This document shows, in pieces, positions 7,535-15,121 of a stretch of 25,457 nt of DNA. The position numbers and the translations under genes were made by a program. Every line of letters begins with the position of its first letter. The stretch's first letter is position 1. Origin of the DNA: an uncultured Eubacterium sp. (lineage in GTDB: Bacteria; Bacillota; Clostridia; Lachnospirales; Lachnospiraceae); contig URGC01000023.1 in the NCBI GenBank assembly GCA_900547255.1, positions 1-25,457 of the forward strand, written 5' to 3'. The notes beneath the pieces are model-generated. The model did no database searches and was not told the DNA's origin. It saw nothing but the letters and a program-made list of their open reading frames with translations.

Positions 7535-8827
7535 ATGAAAGCAATTACTGCTATCAACACTATCCTTTATATTTCTTTAACGGTATTATACTTTTATCAG
7601 ATGATATACATATTAGTAGCACTTTATAATGAGAAGCACAAGACGAAGCAGGTTTATGAACCAAAAGCTCTTCATAGATTTGCTTTTATTATTGCTGCCA
7701 GAAACGAAAGCGCTGTTATAGCTAACTTAATCAAGAGTATCAAAGCCCAGAACTATCCTTCTGAACTTATTGATGTAATTGTAGTTGCTGATAACTGCTC
7801 TGATAATACCGCAGAGATAGCAAGACAGAATGGTGCAATCGTATATGAGCGATTCAGCACAACTCTTGTTGGAAAAGGTTATGCGCTTGACTATGCTTTT
7901 TCTAAGATTAAAGAATATAACGGATCGTATAATGCCTATGATGGCTACTTTATCTTTGATGCTGATAACGTAATCAACAAAGATTATGTTAGTGCCATGA
8001 ACAAGACTTTCGACCAGGGATACAAGGTTATCACAAGTTATCGAAATTCTAAGAACTTCGACACTAACTGGATTACTTCAGGATATTCGTTATGGTTCTG
8101 CCGTGAGGCTAAATACCTTAACAATCCTAGAATGATTCTCAAGACAAGCTGTGCTGTATCAGGTACCGGCTACCTTGTAGACAGCTCAATAATTACTAAG
8201 TATGATGGATGGAAATGCAATCTTCTTACTGAAGATATTGAATTTTCCGTTGTTAATATTCTTGATGGTGTTAAGATTGGATACTGCTCTGATGCGATGT
8301 TCTATGATGAACAGCCAGAGACATTCAAGCAGTCATGGAATCAGCGTTTACGCTGGTCTAAGGGATTTTATCAGGTAATGTTCAGATATGGCAAGCAGCT
8401 CCTCAAGATGGGCTTCAAGCGACATGAGCTTTTCGTATCATGTTATGATATGTTCATGACAATCGCTCCTGCTACTCTTCTTTCAGTTGGATGTATTATT
8501 ATTAATATCATCTTCCTGTTTATGGGTACAAGCGATCCTATCGCTTTCAAGGCAATCTTCCCAGAAGCCATTCTGTCGATTGTACTTGGTCTGGTAAGCT
8601 TTTGTCTCCTTATGTTCTCTATCGGATGCATAACAATGGCAACCGAGTGGAACAAGATAATTGCAAAGCCTAGCAGAAAGATAATGTCATTATTCACATT
8701 TCCATTCTTTATGCTGACTTATATACCTATCTCACTTGTAGCTTTAGTAAAGAAGGTTGAATGGAAACCAATTACACACTGTGTTTCCAAGTCAATGGAA
8801 GAGATTGAGAATGAAACAGTAAAATAG
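7535..8827 (+). CDS. Membrane-bound processive family 2 glycosyltransferase
   Basis: This 430-residue protein has one N-terminal membrane segment (about 4-30), a cytosolic GT-A domain (about 47-290) and three or so C-terminal membrane segments (about 305-405). Catalytic motifs of processive GT2 enzymes are present: DAD (142-144), TED (232-234) and QRLRW (270-274), as in cellulose, hyaluronan and poly-GlcNAc synthases. It therefore likely builds and extrudes a surface polysaccharide from a nucleotide sugar; the sugar cannot be assigned. There is no PilZ domain. The start at 7535 is chosen because AGAGGA lies 7 bases upstream, and because the longer reading frame from 7454 begins inside the promoter. 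The gene stands alone between a strong promoter and a terminator, with no other glycan genes nearby. Confidence 0.88.
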   Translation: MKAITAINTILYISLTVLYFYQMIYILVALYNEKHKTKQVYEPKALHRFAFIIAARNESAVIANLIKSIKAQNYPSELIDVIVVADNCSDNTAEIARQNGAIVYERFSTTLVGKGYALDYAFSKIKEYNGSYNAYDGYFIFDADNVINKDYVSAMNKTFDQGYKVITSYRNSKNFDTNWITSGYSLWFCREAKYLNNPRMILKTSCAVSGTGYLVDSSIITKYDGWKCNLLTEDIEFSVVNILDGVKIGYCSDAMFYDEQPETFKQSWNQRLRWSKGFYQVMFRYGKQLLKMGFKRHELFVSCYDMFMTIAPATLLSVGCIIINIIFLFMGTSDPIAFKAIFPEAILSIVLGLVSFCLLMFSIGCITMATEWNKIIAKPSRKIMSLFTFPFFMLTYIPISLVALVKKVEWKPITHCVSKSMEEIENETVK

Positions 8828-8835
8828 TTAATACT

Positions 8836-8869
8836 AAAGGGATGAGGTCATACGATCTCATCCCTTTTT
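8836..8869 (+). terminator. Intrinsic terminator of the glycosyltransferase gene
   Basis: A perfect 11-bp stem (AAAGGGATGAG / CTCATCCCTTT) with a 10-base loop is followed by TTTTT, starting 8 bases after the stop codon. On the minus strand the stem is followed by TTTAG only, so it is mainly a plus-strand terminator but could also help end the opposing Gx-transporter transcript. Confidence 0.9.
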
Positions 8870-8914
8870 AATTCAGTCATCTTATTATTATATTCTAATC
8901 TGACCAGATAATTA

Positions 8915-9424
8915 TTATCTAAAATTTTTCGTCACCTTTTCTACTCTCTTAATTATCAGTGCTGCCACAATTCCTATCACTACACCTGTGACTATACCGC
9001 TAATCATAAGAACTGGAAGATAATATGCTATAGCAGGGGTTTCCATTATGAATACCGCAGCTATAATCTGTCCGACATTGTGCATCACACCACCGGCAAC
9101 GCTTATTCCAACCTCCGAGAACTTATCTGTCTTCTTTAGTATTCCCATGACAACAATACTAAGCACTGCTCCTGATATACTGAATATAAATGAATTAAAA
9201 TTGCCAAACATCATCGCCGTAAGCACAACCCTTAATATATCAACGCATACCGCCTCAGAATAGCCTATTGTAAACATGACAACAATTATAGCCATATTGG
9301 CAACACCCAGCTTAATGCCCGGAATTGGAAGCGGAACAGGTATCAGAGTCTCTATATAACTGAATATCATTGCAAGTGCTGTCATAAGTCCGCACATTGT
9401 TATCTTTTTAGTTTTATTACTCAT
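8915..9424 (-). CDS. Gx transporter family membrane protein (EetB-like)
   Basis: This 169-residue, strongly hydrophobic protein has about five membrane segments. It carries the family's typical N-terminal region (LIPVPLPIPGIKLGVANM, 28-44) and GGVMHNVGQI (111-120). Databases call this family Gx transporter or, misleadingly, heptaprenyl diphosphate synthase component I; it is not a prenyl synthase. From memory, a homologue is EetB of the Listeria flavin-based extracellular electron transfer locus. The ATG at 9424 is chosen over one at 9457 because AGAGG lies 6 bases upstream of 9424 and nothing comparable precedes the other. It follows the NusG-domain-II gene, the same pairing as in Eet loci. 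Its transported substrate is unknown. Confidence 0.8.
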   Translation of the reverse strand: MSNKTKKITMCGLMTALAMIFSYIETLIPVPLPIPGIKLGVANMAIIVVMFTIGYSEAVCVDILRVVLTAMMFGNFNSFIFSISGAVLSIVVMGILKKTDKFSEVGISVAGGVMHNVGQIIAAVFIMETPAIAYYLPVLMISGIVTGVVIGIVAALIIKRVEKVTKNFR

Positions 9425-9466
9425 ACTATACCTCTTTATCTTATTATTGAATTTCATTCTATCGAA

Positions 9467-9850
9467 TTATCTTACTATCGAATCAAAATCTTCGTTATGT
9501 GAGCCATTACCACTCTTAATCTCAACAACAACCCTGTGTGGAAGACATACTATAGTCTCTCCTGCCCTGCTTATGCCGCCAGTCTTGACACATATCTTGT
9601 CCGGACAGTCAGCCTCACTGACATACGCCTTTCCATCAATAATGCTTATAACATTACTGCCGCCCTGATATCCCTCCACAGTTATTGTAGTATTCTCTGA
9701 TAAGCTTAATTCACTTATAACATTCCCATCAACCTTAATCACAGCCATATCACCTTTATTGTGTGTCATATACACAAATGCCGCTGATATTAATGCAGCA
9801 GCTAAAACTACTGCTATAAGAATGAAATCCATACGACGACGTTTAGACAT
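9467..9850 (-). CDS. NusG domain II-containing membrane-anchored protein (EetA-like)
   Basis: This 127-residue protein has a positively charged N-terminus (MSKRRR), one membrane segment (about 8-28) and an extracytoplasmic domain. The conserved core is CPDKICVKTGGIS (82-94) followed by IVCLPHRVVVEI (100-111), so cysteines 82, 87 and 102 are in the family's standard places. The domain is named for similarity to an insert in some NusG proteins and is not a transcription factor here. Homologues accompany Rnf, ApbE and Gx-transporter genes and include EetA of Listeria (recalled, not checked). The ATG at 9850 is chosen over an upstream TTG at 9895 because the latter would lie within the inverted repeat. 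GGG lies about 12 bases before the ATG, a rather wide spacing. Confidence 0.8.
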   Translation of the reverse strand: MSKRRRMDFILIAVVLAAALISAAFVYMTHNKGDMAVIKVDGNVISELSLSENTTITVEGYQGGSNVISIIDGKAYVSEADCPDKICVKTGGISRAGETIVCLPHRVVVEIKSGNGSHNEDFDSIVR

Positions 9851-9885
9851 ATATAATATTATCCCTTTCAACCAATAATAAAATA

Positions 9886-9944
9886 AGCCTGACAAAAGAG
9901 CAGCGACTCTACATAAATGTAAAGTACTTTCCCTTTGTCAGGCT
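9886..9944 (-). terminator. Structured inverted repeat after rnfB, probable large-loop terminator
   Basis: Perfect 11-bp arms (AGCCTGACAAA at 9886-9896 and its complement at 9934-9944) enclose 37 bases. The enclosed segment itself contains small inverted repeats: AGAG/CTCT, ACAT/ATGT and the palindrome AAAGTACTTT. In the minus-strand transcript it begins about 25 bases after the rnfB stop and is followed by TATTTTATTATT. It is most simply a terminator or processing signal separating rnf from the two downstream genes, but the large loop is unusual. Confidence 0.5.
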
Positions 9945-9969
9945 ACTCATCACATATATAATACCAGTA

Positions 9970-10764
9970 TTACTTCTGTGATACAATTATCTTTTTAGGA
10001 CATTTCTCAGCACACTTGCCACAGCCAGTACACTTGCTCTGGTCGATATGTGCAATATTGTTCTCAACTGTTATAGCACCGAATTCGCACTGCTTAGTAC
10101 AGAGCATACATCCGATACATCCAACAGAACATACCTGCATAACATCCTTACCCTTGTTCTTTGAAGAACAATTAACTGCAAATGATGAATCATATGGTAT
10201 AAGCTCGATAAGGTTTCTTGGACATGTTGCAACACACTTGCCACACGCCTTACATTTCTCCTTATCAACTACTGCAACACCATTAACAACATGAATTGCA
10301 TCGAATGGACATGCCTTAACACATGAGCCAAATCCCATACATCCAAATGTACAGGCCTTAGGGCCACCGTTAGGTGCAATATTCATCATTGTACAATCCA
10401 TAGCACCTGAATACTTGTAGTTTTCCTTTGCCTTCTCGCAATCTCCACCACATTTAACATATGCAGTCATTCTTGTTGAAACACCAGCTTCCTGACCCAT
10501 AATAGCTGCAATCTTAGCTGCTACAGGTGCTCCACCTACTGGACATGCGCCACAATCAGCCTCTCCGGCAGCAATAGCCTTAGCTAAGGCATCACATCCT
10601 GCAAATCCACAGCCACCACAGTTATTACCTGGAAGCTGTTCTCTTACATCTATCTCCTTCTGGTCAACTTCTACAGCAAACTTTTTACCCATAAAGCCAA
10701 GGAAAAGACCCAGGAGTAGACCAACAATGCCGACAACAGCCGCTGCTATAATAATACCTGTCAT
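9970..10764 (-). CDS. rnfB: Rnf complex iron-sulfur subunit RnfB
   Basis: This 264-residue protein is the probable ferredoxin-facing subunit of Rnf. It has one N-terminal membrane helix (about 2-25). The RnfB-specific four-iron motif follows, with cysteines 49, 52, 57 and 74. Three or more ferredoxin-like cluster motifs come next: C142/C148/C152, C171-C174-C177-C181, C216-C219-C222-C226 and C245-C248-C251-C255. This extended clostridial form has more clusters than the proteobacterial one. Electrons from reduced ferredoxin enter here and pass to the membrane subunits. GGAGG precedes the ATG by 9 bases. It is the last gene of rnfCDGEAB and is followed by the inverted repeat at 9886-9944. Confidence 0.95.
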   Translation of the reverse strand: MTGIIIAAAVVGIVGLLLGLFLGFMGKKFAVEVDQKEIDVREQLPGNNCGGCGFAGCDALAKAIAAGEADCGACPVGGAPVAAKIAAIMGQEAGVSTRMTAYVKCGGDCEKAKENYKYSGAMDCTMMNIAPNGGPKACTFGCMGFGSCVKACPFDAIHVVNGVAVVDKEKCKACGKCVATCPRNLIELIPYDSSFAVNCSSKNKGKDVMQVCSVGCIGCMLCTKQCEFGAITVENNIAHIDQSKCTGCGKCAEKCPKKIIVSQK

Positions 10765-10782
10765 TTAACTTTTCCTCCCTTA

Positions 10783-11355
10783 TTATAATATACCAGAGAA
10801 TCCAAAGAAGGCAATTGACATAAGTCCTGCTGTAAGAAGGACAATTGGCATGCCTTTGAAGCTTTCTGGTGTATCGTTATCTTCTATTCTCTCACGGATA
10901 CCTGCCATGATGACAATAGCGATTGTAAAACCGATTGCTGTACCCAAACCAGCAACAACTGACTCGATAAATCCATAACCATTCTGTACGTTAGTTAATG
11001 CAATACCAAGAACAGCACAGTTAGTTGTGATAAGTGGAAGGTATACACCAAGTGCCTCGTAAAGAGGTGGCATACACTTTTTAAGAACCATCTCAACAAA
11101 CTGAACCAATGATGCAATTACAAGAATGAATACGATTGTATTCAGATATGTAAGGTCAAGTGGTACAAGTATATAATCATATATAAGGCTGCATATAGCT
11201 GATGATATAGTAATAACGCCAATAACAGCACCGCCCATTCCTGCGGCTGTGTTAATTTTCTTAGATACACCAAGGAAAGGACACAGGCCAAGGAACTGGC
11301 TAAGAACTACGTTGTTAACCAACGCCGCACTAATAGCAATAATAATTAATTTCAT
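10783..11355 (-). CDS. rnfA: Rnf complex membrane subunit RnfA
   Basis: This 190-residue protein has six membrane segments and the RnfA/NqrE hallmarks: NNVVLSQFLGLCPFLGVSKK (14-33) and LPLITTNCAVLG (106-117). Cysteines 25 and 113 lie in the symmetric half-helices that, together with those of RnfE, hold a membrane [2Fe-2S] cluster in solved Rnf/Nqr structures. It is part of the ion-translocating core. The ribosome binding site (AGGAGGAG) overlaps the rnfE stop codon, so the two genes are closely spaced and probably coupled. Confidence 0.96.
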   Translation of the reverse strand: MKLIIIAISAALVNNVVLSQFLGLCPFLGVSKKINTAAGMGGAVIGVITISSAICSLIYDYILVPLDLTYLNTIVFILVIASLVQFVEMVLKKCMPPLYEALGVYLPLITTNCAVLGIALTNVQNGYGFIESVVAGLGTAIGFTIAIVIMAGIRERIEDNDTPESFKGMPIVLLTAGLMSIAFFGFSGIL

Positions 11356-11367
11356 AGCTGTCTCCTC

Positions 11368-12036
11368 CTAGTCTTCCTTCTCTGGTACACTACAGCATCC
11401 CTCAGGGAGTTCTGCTGGCTTCATACCATGTTTTCTCTTGATTCTGTTCATAAGAGCAATACACATTGCTAATACAAAGAACGCACCAGGTGCAAGAATA
11501 AAGATACTTGCAGGTGTATATCCCATTGTAGAGAAATCAACTAATGCGCTGCTTCCTGTTGAAAGGATTGTACCAGCACCGAGGAGCTCTCTGATAGCAC
11601 CAAGAATTGTGATGGCAATTGTGAAACCAAGTCCCATACCGAGACCATCAAATGCTGATGGAATAACAGGATTCTTAGATGCATAAGACTCTGCTCTACC
11701 TAAGATAATACAGTTAACAACTATAAGAGGTATATAGATACCTAATGAATCATAAAGGCTTGGAAGAAAGCCCTGCATAAGGAACTGAACCATTGTAACG
11801 AATGACGCTACGATAACGATAAATGCAGGCATTCTTACGCCATCTGGAATAATCTTACGGAGTAAAGAAATCATAAGATTACTCATAACTAAAACTACTG
11901 TTGAAGAAAGTCCCATACCTATACCATTGATAGCTGATGTTGTAACAGCAAGTGTAGGACACATACCTAATGTAAGCACAAATGTAGGATTTTCTTTAAT
12001 TATACCATTATAAAGTCTTTCAACACATTTATTCAA
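11368..12036 (-). CDS. rnfE: Rnf complex membrane subunit RnfE
   Basis: This 222-residue membrane protein is homologous to RnfA and NqrD. It carries GIIKENPTFVLTLGMCPTLA (11-30) and IPLIVVNCIILGRAE (102-116); C26 and C109 are the likely [2Fe-2S] ligands shared with RnfA. The start is assigned to a TTG at 12036, because AGGAGG lies 8 bases upstream of it. The GTG at 12045 would directly abut that site, and no in-frame ATG exists near the N-terminus. This makes rnfE overlap the end of rnfG by 8 bases. The TTG start may reduce its translation or tie it to rnfG. Confidence 0.94.
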   Translation of the reverse strand: MNKCVERLYNGIIKENPTFVLTLGMCPTLAVTTSAINGIGMGLSSTVVLVMSNLMISLLRKIIPDGVRMPAFIVIVASFVTMVQFLMQGFLPSLYDSLGIYIPLIVVNCIILGRAESYASKNPVIPSAFDGLGMGLGFTIAITILGAIRELLGAGTILSTGSSALVDFSTMGYTPASIFILAPGAFFVLAMCIALMNRIKRKHGMKPAELPEGCCSVPEKED

Positions 12037-12667
12037 TGCCAGCACCTCCTACTGTCTTCGCGCCAGTTGTCTTTAAGATATTAAACTCAGCCAACGCTGC
12101 ATTAATTCCGCTAGTAACAGCCTTAGATGTTACTGTAGAACCACTGATTGCATCAATCTTATCATCTGCTGATGAACCAGTTCCATCTTTAACTAATGTA
12201 AATGAATCAACCTTTACGTTGTTAAACTGTGAAAGGAAGCTTGGGTCTGTCTTAGCTCTCATACCAAGTCCGGCAGTCTCACTTATTGAAAGGATTGATG
12301 TTCCCTTATATGTTCCGTCTGTGCCGACACCTACTGAGAACTTGATGTCTCCGGCATATCCGGCACTATCTGTAACTGTAATTACATAACCAACAATCTT
12401 ATTATCCTTAACACCGGCAACGATATCACTAATCTCATCATTAGCGAAATCTGCTACTGTTATAATATTGCTGTCATCACAAGTAACTCCTTCAAGTGCC
12501 TCAAAACTGTCAGCCTCTGGAAGAACTGCCTTGTATGCCTCCTGCTTAGCCTTCTCATTCTGATTAGCTATAGGAGCCTTAGTAACCTCATAAACTGCAC
12601 CTAATAAAACACCTGCTATCAAAGTAATAGCAAATAAGATGCATGCGTCTTTAATAATCTTATTCAT
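12029..12667 (-). CDS. rnfG: Rnf complex flavoprotein subunit RnfG
   Basis: This 212-residue protein has one N-terminal membrane helix (about 8-28) and an extracytoplasmic FMN-binding domain. The flavinylation motif DAISGSTVTS (172-181) marks T180 as the probable site of covalent FMN attachment by ApbE; the usual SGAT is SGST here. SETAGLGMR (129-137) is the conserved family loop. It relays electrons between the membrane iron-sulfur core and RnfD. The ATG at 12667 follows the rnfD stop after one base (TAATATG) and has GGAGG 9 bases upstream. A longer frame extending to 12739 overlaps rnfD and is rejected. No apbE gene lies in the window. Confidence 0.95.
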   Translation of the reverse strand: MNKIIKDACILFAITLIAGVLLGAVYEVTKAPIANQNEKAKQEAYKAVLPEADSFEALEGVTCDDSNIITVADFANDEISDIVAGVKDNKIVGYVITVTDSAGYAGDIKFSVGVGTDGTYKGTSILSISETAGLGMRAKTDPSFLSQFNNVKVDSFTLVKDGTGSSADDKIDAISGSTVTSKAVTSGINAALAEFNILKTTGAKTVGGAGIE

Positions 12668-12668
12668 A

Positions 12669-13634
12669 TTACTTTGCCTCCTTCTTCTCTTTAACAGGCT
12701 TCTGCTTGCCAAATGACTTAGGAACTGTAACCATCTCAATCAATGGAACTAAGAGGTTAGAGAATATGATTGCATATGAAACGCCCTCTGCTGAACCGCC
12801 ATACATTCTGAATATGAATGTAAGAAGACCAAGAATCATACCAAACACAATCTTACCCATTGGAGTAATTGGTGATGTTACATAATCAGTTGCCATAAAG
12901 AAAGCACCTAATACGAGACCACCTGCACAGACTTCCTTGAGAAGATACTGTACATCAAACTGATGACCTGGTGCAAAAAGGAATATAAGCACTGCAAATG
13001 TTGCAATATATGTAACTGGAATCCTCCAAGAAATAACCTTTCTTACTAAAAGATAAACAGCACCGATCAAAAGACATATAATTGAAGTCTCACCGATAAC
13101 ACCGGCATGCTTACCAATGAATAATGTTAAAAGGCTTGTTGCTTCTGCTGGCTCTGCACCTGGCTTAAGAACTGCAAGTGGTGTTGCACCAGAATAAGCA
13201 TCTGTCACAAAGTTAGTCATTGGGCCTGTAAATGCAATAAGAAGAAAACATCTTGCAGCAAGGGCAGGGTTCATGAAGTTCTGTCCAATACCACCAAAAA
13301 GCTGCTTAACAACTATAATTGCAAATATACATCCAATAATCTCAAATCCAACATTCAATGTTGATGGAATATTCATAGCAATCAAAAGACCTGTAACAGC
13401 CGCACTGAGGTCTGAAACAGTTACCTTAAGATGCATAAAATACTGATATATAGCTTCTGTAGCCACGCATGTTACAACACCGATAATTATTCTTAACAGT
13501 GCATCCATGCCAAAATTATAAATACCAAATATACAAGCAGGTGCTAATGCAATAAGCACATCTCTCATTATACTCTGAGTAGTTACCTTGCTACGTACAT
13601 GAGGATTCGTCGATACGTTAAATACTTCGCTCAC
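12669..13634 (-). CDS. rnfD: Rnf complex membrane flavoprotein subunit RnfD
   Basis: This 321-residue polytopic membrane protein belongs to the RnfD/NqrB family. DAYSGATPLA (145-154) contains the covalent FMN threonine, T151. QNFMNPALAARCF (118-130) and TDYVTSPITPMGKIVFG (249-265) are further family landmarks. It is thought to be the main ion-channel subunit of the complex. It uses a GTG start at 13634, supported by AAGGAGG 7 bases upstream, and begins 12 bases after rnfC. The C-terminus is a short lysine-rich tail. Na+ versus H+ specificity cannot be told from this sequence. Confidence 0.95.
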   Translation of the reverse strand: MSEVFNVSTNPHVRSKVTTQSIMRDVLIALAPACIFGIYNFGMDALLRIIIGVVTCVATEAIYQYFMHLKVTVSDLSAAVTGLLIAMNIPSTLNVGFEIIGCIFAIIVVKQLFGGIGQNFMNPALAARCFLLIAFTGPMTNFVTDAYSGATPLAVLKPGAEPAEATSLLTLFIGKHAGVIGETSIICLLIGAVYLLVRKVISWRIPVTYIATFAVLIFLFAPGHQFDVQYLLKEVCAGGLVLGAFFMATDYVTSPITPMGKIVFGMILGLLTFIFRMYGGSAEGVSYAIIFSNLLVPLIEMVTVPKSFGKQKPVKEKKEAK

Positions 13635-13646
13635 TTTTAATCCTCC

Positions 13647-14963
13647 TTACTTTTTTCTTCTGTTGGCGAGAACTGTACTTCTCATTGCCTTAATCTGCTG
13701 TGTTAATGGTCTCTTAGCTGGACAGACATATGAACAGCTTCCGCACATTACACATTCCATACCATCAAATTTGACAAATCCAGTCTCGTCATTCTTAGCT
13801 GCAAAGTTCGCAAGTTTTGCTGGGAGAAGGTGCTCAGGACATGCCTCGCCACACTTTCCACATCTGATACAGGCTGATGTCTCAAGCTTGGATACTACAT
13901 CCTCCTTGAACACAAGAAGTGATGAACTTCCCTTAACAACTGGAACATCAAGACTGTACATGGCAAATCCCATCATAGGACCACCTGAAATGTACTTCTC
14001 AGGCTCACCAACTAATCCACCGGCAGCTTCAATAAGCTGACGATAGTTCATACCAAGCCATACATAGAAGTTACCTGGATTCTTAACGCCATCACCTGTT
14101 ACTGTCACAATTCTCTTAGTAAGAGGCTTGCCCTCTATAACAGAAAGATAGATACTGTAGATTGTATCTATATTATGTACGATACATCCTGCATCTGCTG
14201 GAAGCATTGATGAATTAATGCTTCTGCCTGTTGTTGCATAGATAAGACTACGCTCACCACCCTGTGGGTACTTAGTCTTTAAAACCTTAACCTCAATGTC
14301 AGGTTCATTAGCAGTCTTCTCCTGCATTATCTTGATAGCTTCAGGCTTATTGTCCTCGATTGCAAATATACCTTTAGCATGGTCAAATAATGAAAGAGCG
14401 ATTTTAAGACCACCTACAAGCTTGTCTGACTCTTCAAGCATTCTGCGGTAGTCAGATGTAAGATATGGCTCACATTCTGCACCATTGACAATAATATAAT
14501 CAATTGCCTCTGGATTCTTAGGTGTAAGCTTAACATTAGTAGGGAAACCTGCACCACCCATACCAACTACACCTGCAGCTTTGATTCTCTCTCTTACTTC
14601 ATCTCTTGTTAAATCCTCAAGTTTCTTTGGCACATATTCAACTTCCTTGTACTCGCCATCATTCTCAATGATAATTGAGTTACACATACCACCTGTTGCA
14701 AGAGTTCTTGGCTCGATAGCCTTAACAGTTCCTGAAACTGATGAATGAATATTAGCAGATACAAATCCGCCTGCTTCAGCTATTAGCTGTCCAGCAAGTA
14801 CATAGTCTCCCTTTGCTACAACAGGAACCGCTGGTGCTCCAATGTGCTGTGAAAGCGGATATACCATATCGCCTTCAGGGAATAACTCTTTGATTGGTTT
14901 ATCTTTTGATAAATCTTTACCATCAAAGGGATGTACGCCACCTTTAAATGTACATTTACCCAT
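13647..14963 (-). CDS. rnfC: Rnf complex NADH-binding subunit RnfC
   Basis: This 438-residue peripheral subunit is where NAD+ is reduced. It has a glycine-rich nucleotide/FMN loop GVVGMGGAGFPTNVKL (131-146), the GAECEPYLTSDYR segment (161-173), a soluble ligand-binding beta-grasp region (about 285-335, VTGDGVKNPGNF) and two four-iron clusters (C365-C368-C371-C375 and C404-C407-C410-C414). It is the first gene of the rnf transcript. AGGAG precedes the ATG by 10 bases. The upstream gap of 158 bases to the divergent nuclease gene should hold both promoters. The length suits clostridial RnfC, without the long alanine-rich tail seen in gammaproteobacteria. Confidence 0.96.
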   Translation of the reverse strand: MGKCTFKGGVHPFDGKDLSKDKPIKELFPEGDMVYPLSQHIGAPAVPVVAKGDYVLAGQLIAEAGGFVSANIHSSVSGTVKAIEPRTLATGGMCNSIIIENDGEYKEVEYVPKKLEDLTRDEVRERIKAAGVVGMGGAGFPTNVKLTPKNPEAIDYIIVNGAECEPYLTSDYRRMLEESDKLVGGLKIALSLFDHAKGIFAIEDNKPEAIKIMQEKTANEPDIEVKVLKTKYPQGGERSLIYATTGRSINSSMLPADAGCIVHNIDTIYSIYLSVIEGKPLTKRIVTVTGDGVKNPGNFYVWLGMNYRQLIEAAGGLVGEPEKYISGGPMMGFAMYSLDVPVVKGSSSLLVFKEDVVSKLETSACIRCGKCGEACPEHLLPAKLANFAAKNDETGFVKFDGMECVMCGSCSYVCPAKRPLTQQIKAMRSTVLANRRKK

Positions 14964-15050
14964 GACACACTACTCCTTATAATTTTAATTTAGTTATATT
15001 TTAGTCCAATAATTATTAAAAATCTACTTTTTTTTGTGTATATATTCATA

Positions 15051-15105
15051 TATAATAAACGAAAGCTGACAGATTTTTAACACAAAAATATGTGAAATAT
15101 TGACA
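15051..15105. promoter_or_regulatory. Divergent control region between rnfC and the nuclease gene
   Basis: This AT-rich gap has a perfect TATAAT (15051-15056, plus strand) but no convincing -35. At 15091-15105 there is a near palindrome, TGTGAAATATTGACA, whose arms TGTGAA/TTGACA differ at one position from a perfect inverted repeat. It resembles the half-sites of the redox repressor Rex, but its spacer is one base shorter than the usual Rex operator. A minus-strand promoter for rnf must be here but is not clear-cut. Confidence 0.35.
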
Positions 15106-15121
15106 AACGTAAGGGTTTTAT

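Noticed and set aside
8906..8920. Short palindrome AGATAATTATTATCT over the stop of the Gx-transporter gene
   Set aside because: It is purely AT, with no loop space and no U tract; likely chance in AT-rich sequence.
9851..9895. N-terminal extension of the NusG-domain-II protein from a TTG at 9895
   Set aside because: It starts inside an inverted-repeat arm, and the ATG at 9850 gives a normal charged N-terminus before the membrane helix.
12668..12739. Extension of rnfG into rnfD from 12739
   Set aside because: It would overlap rnfD coding sequence by about 70 bases, and GGAGG points to the ATG at 12667.
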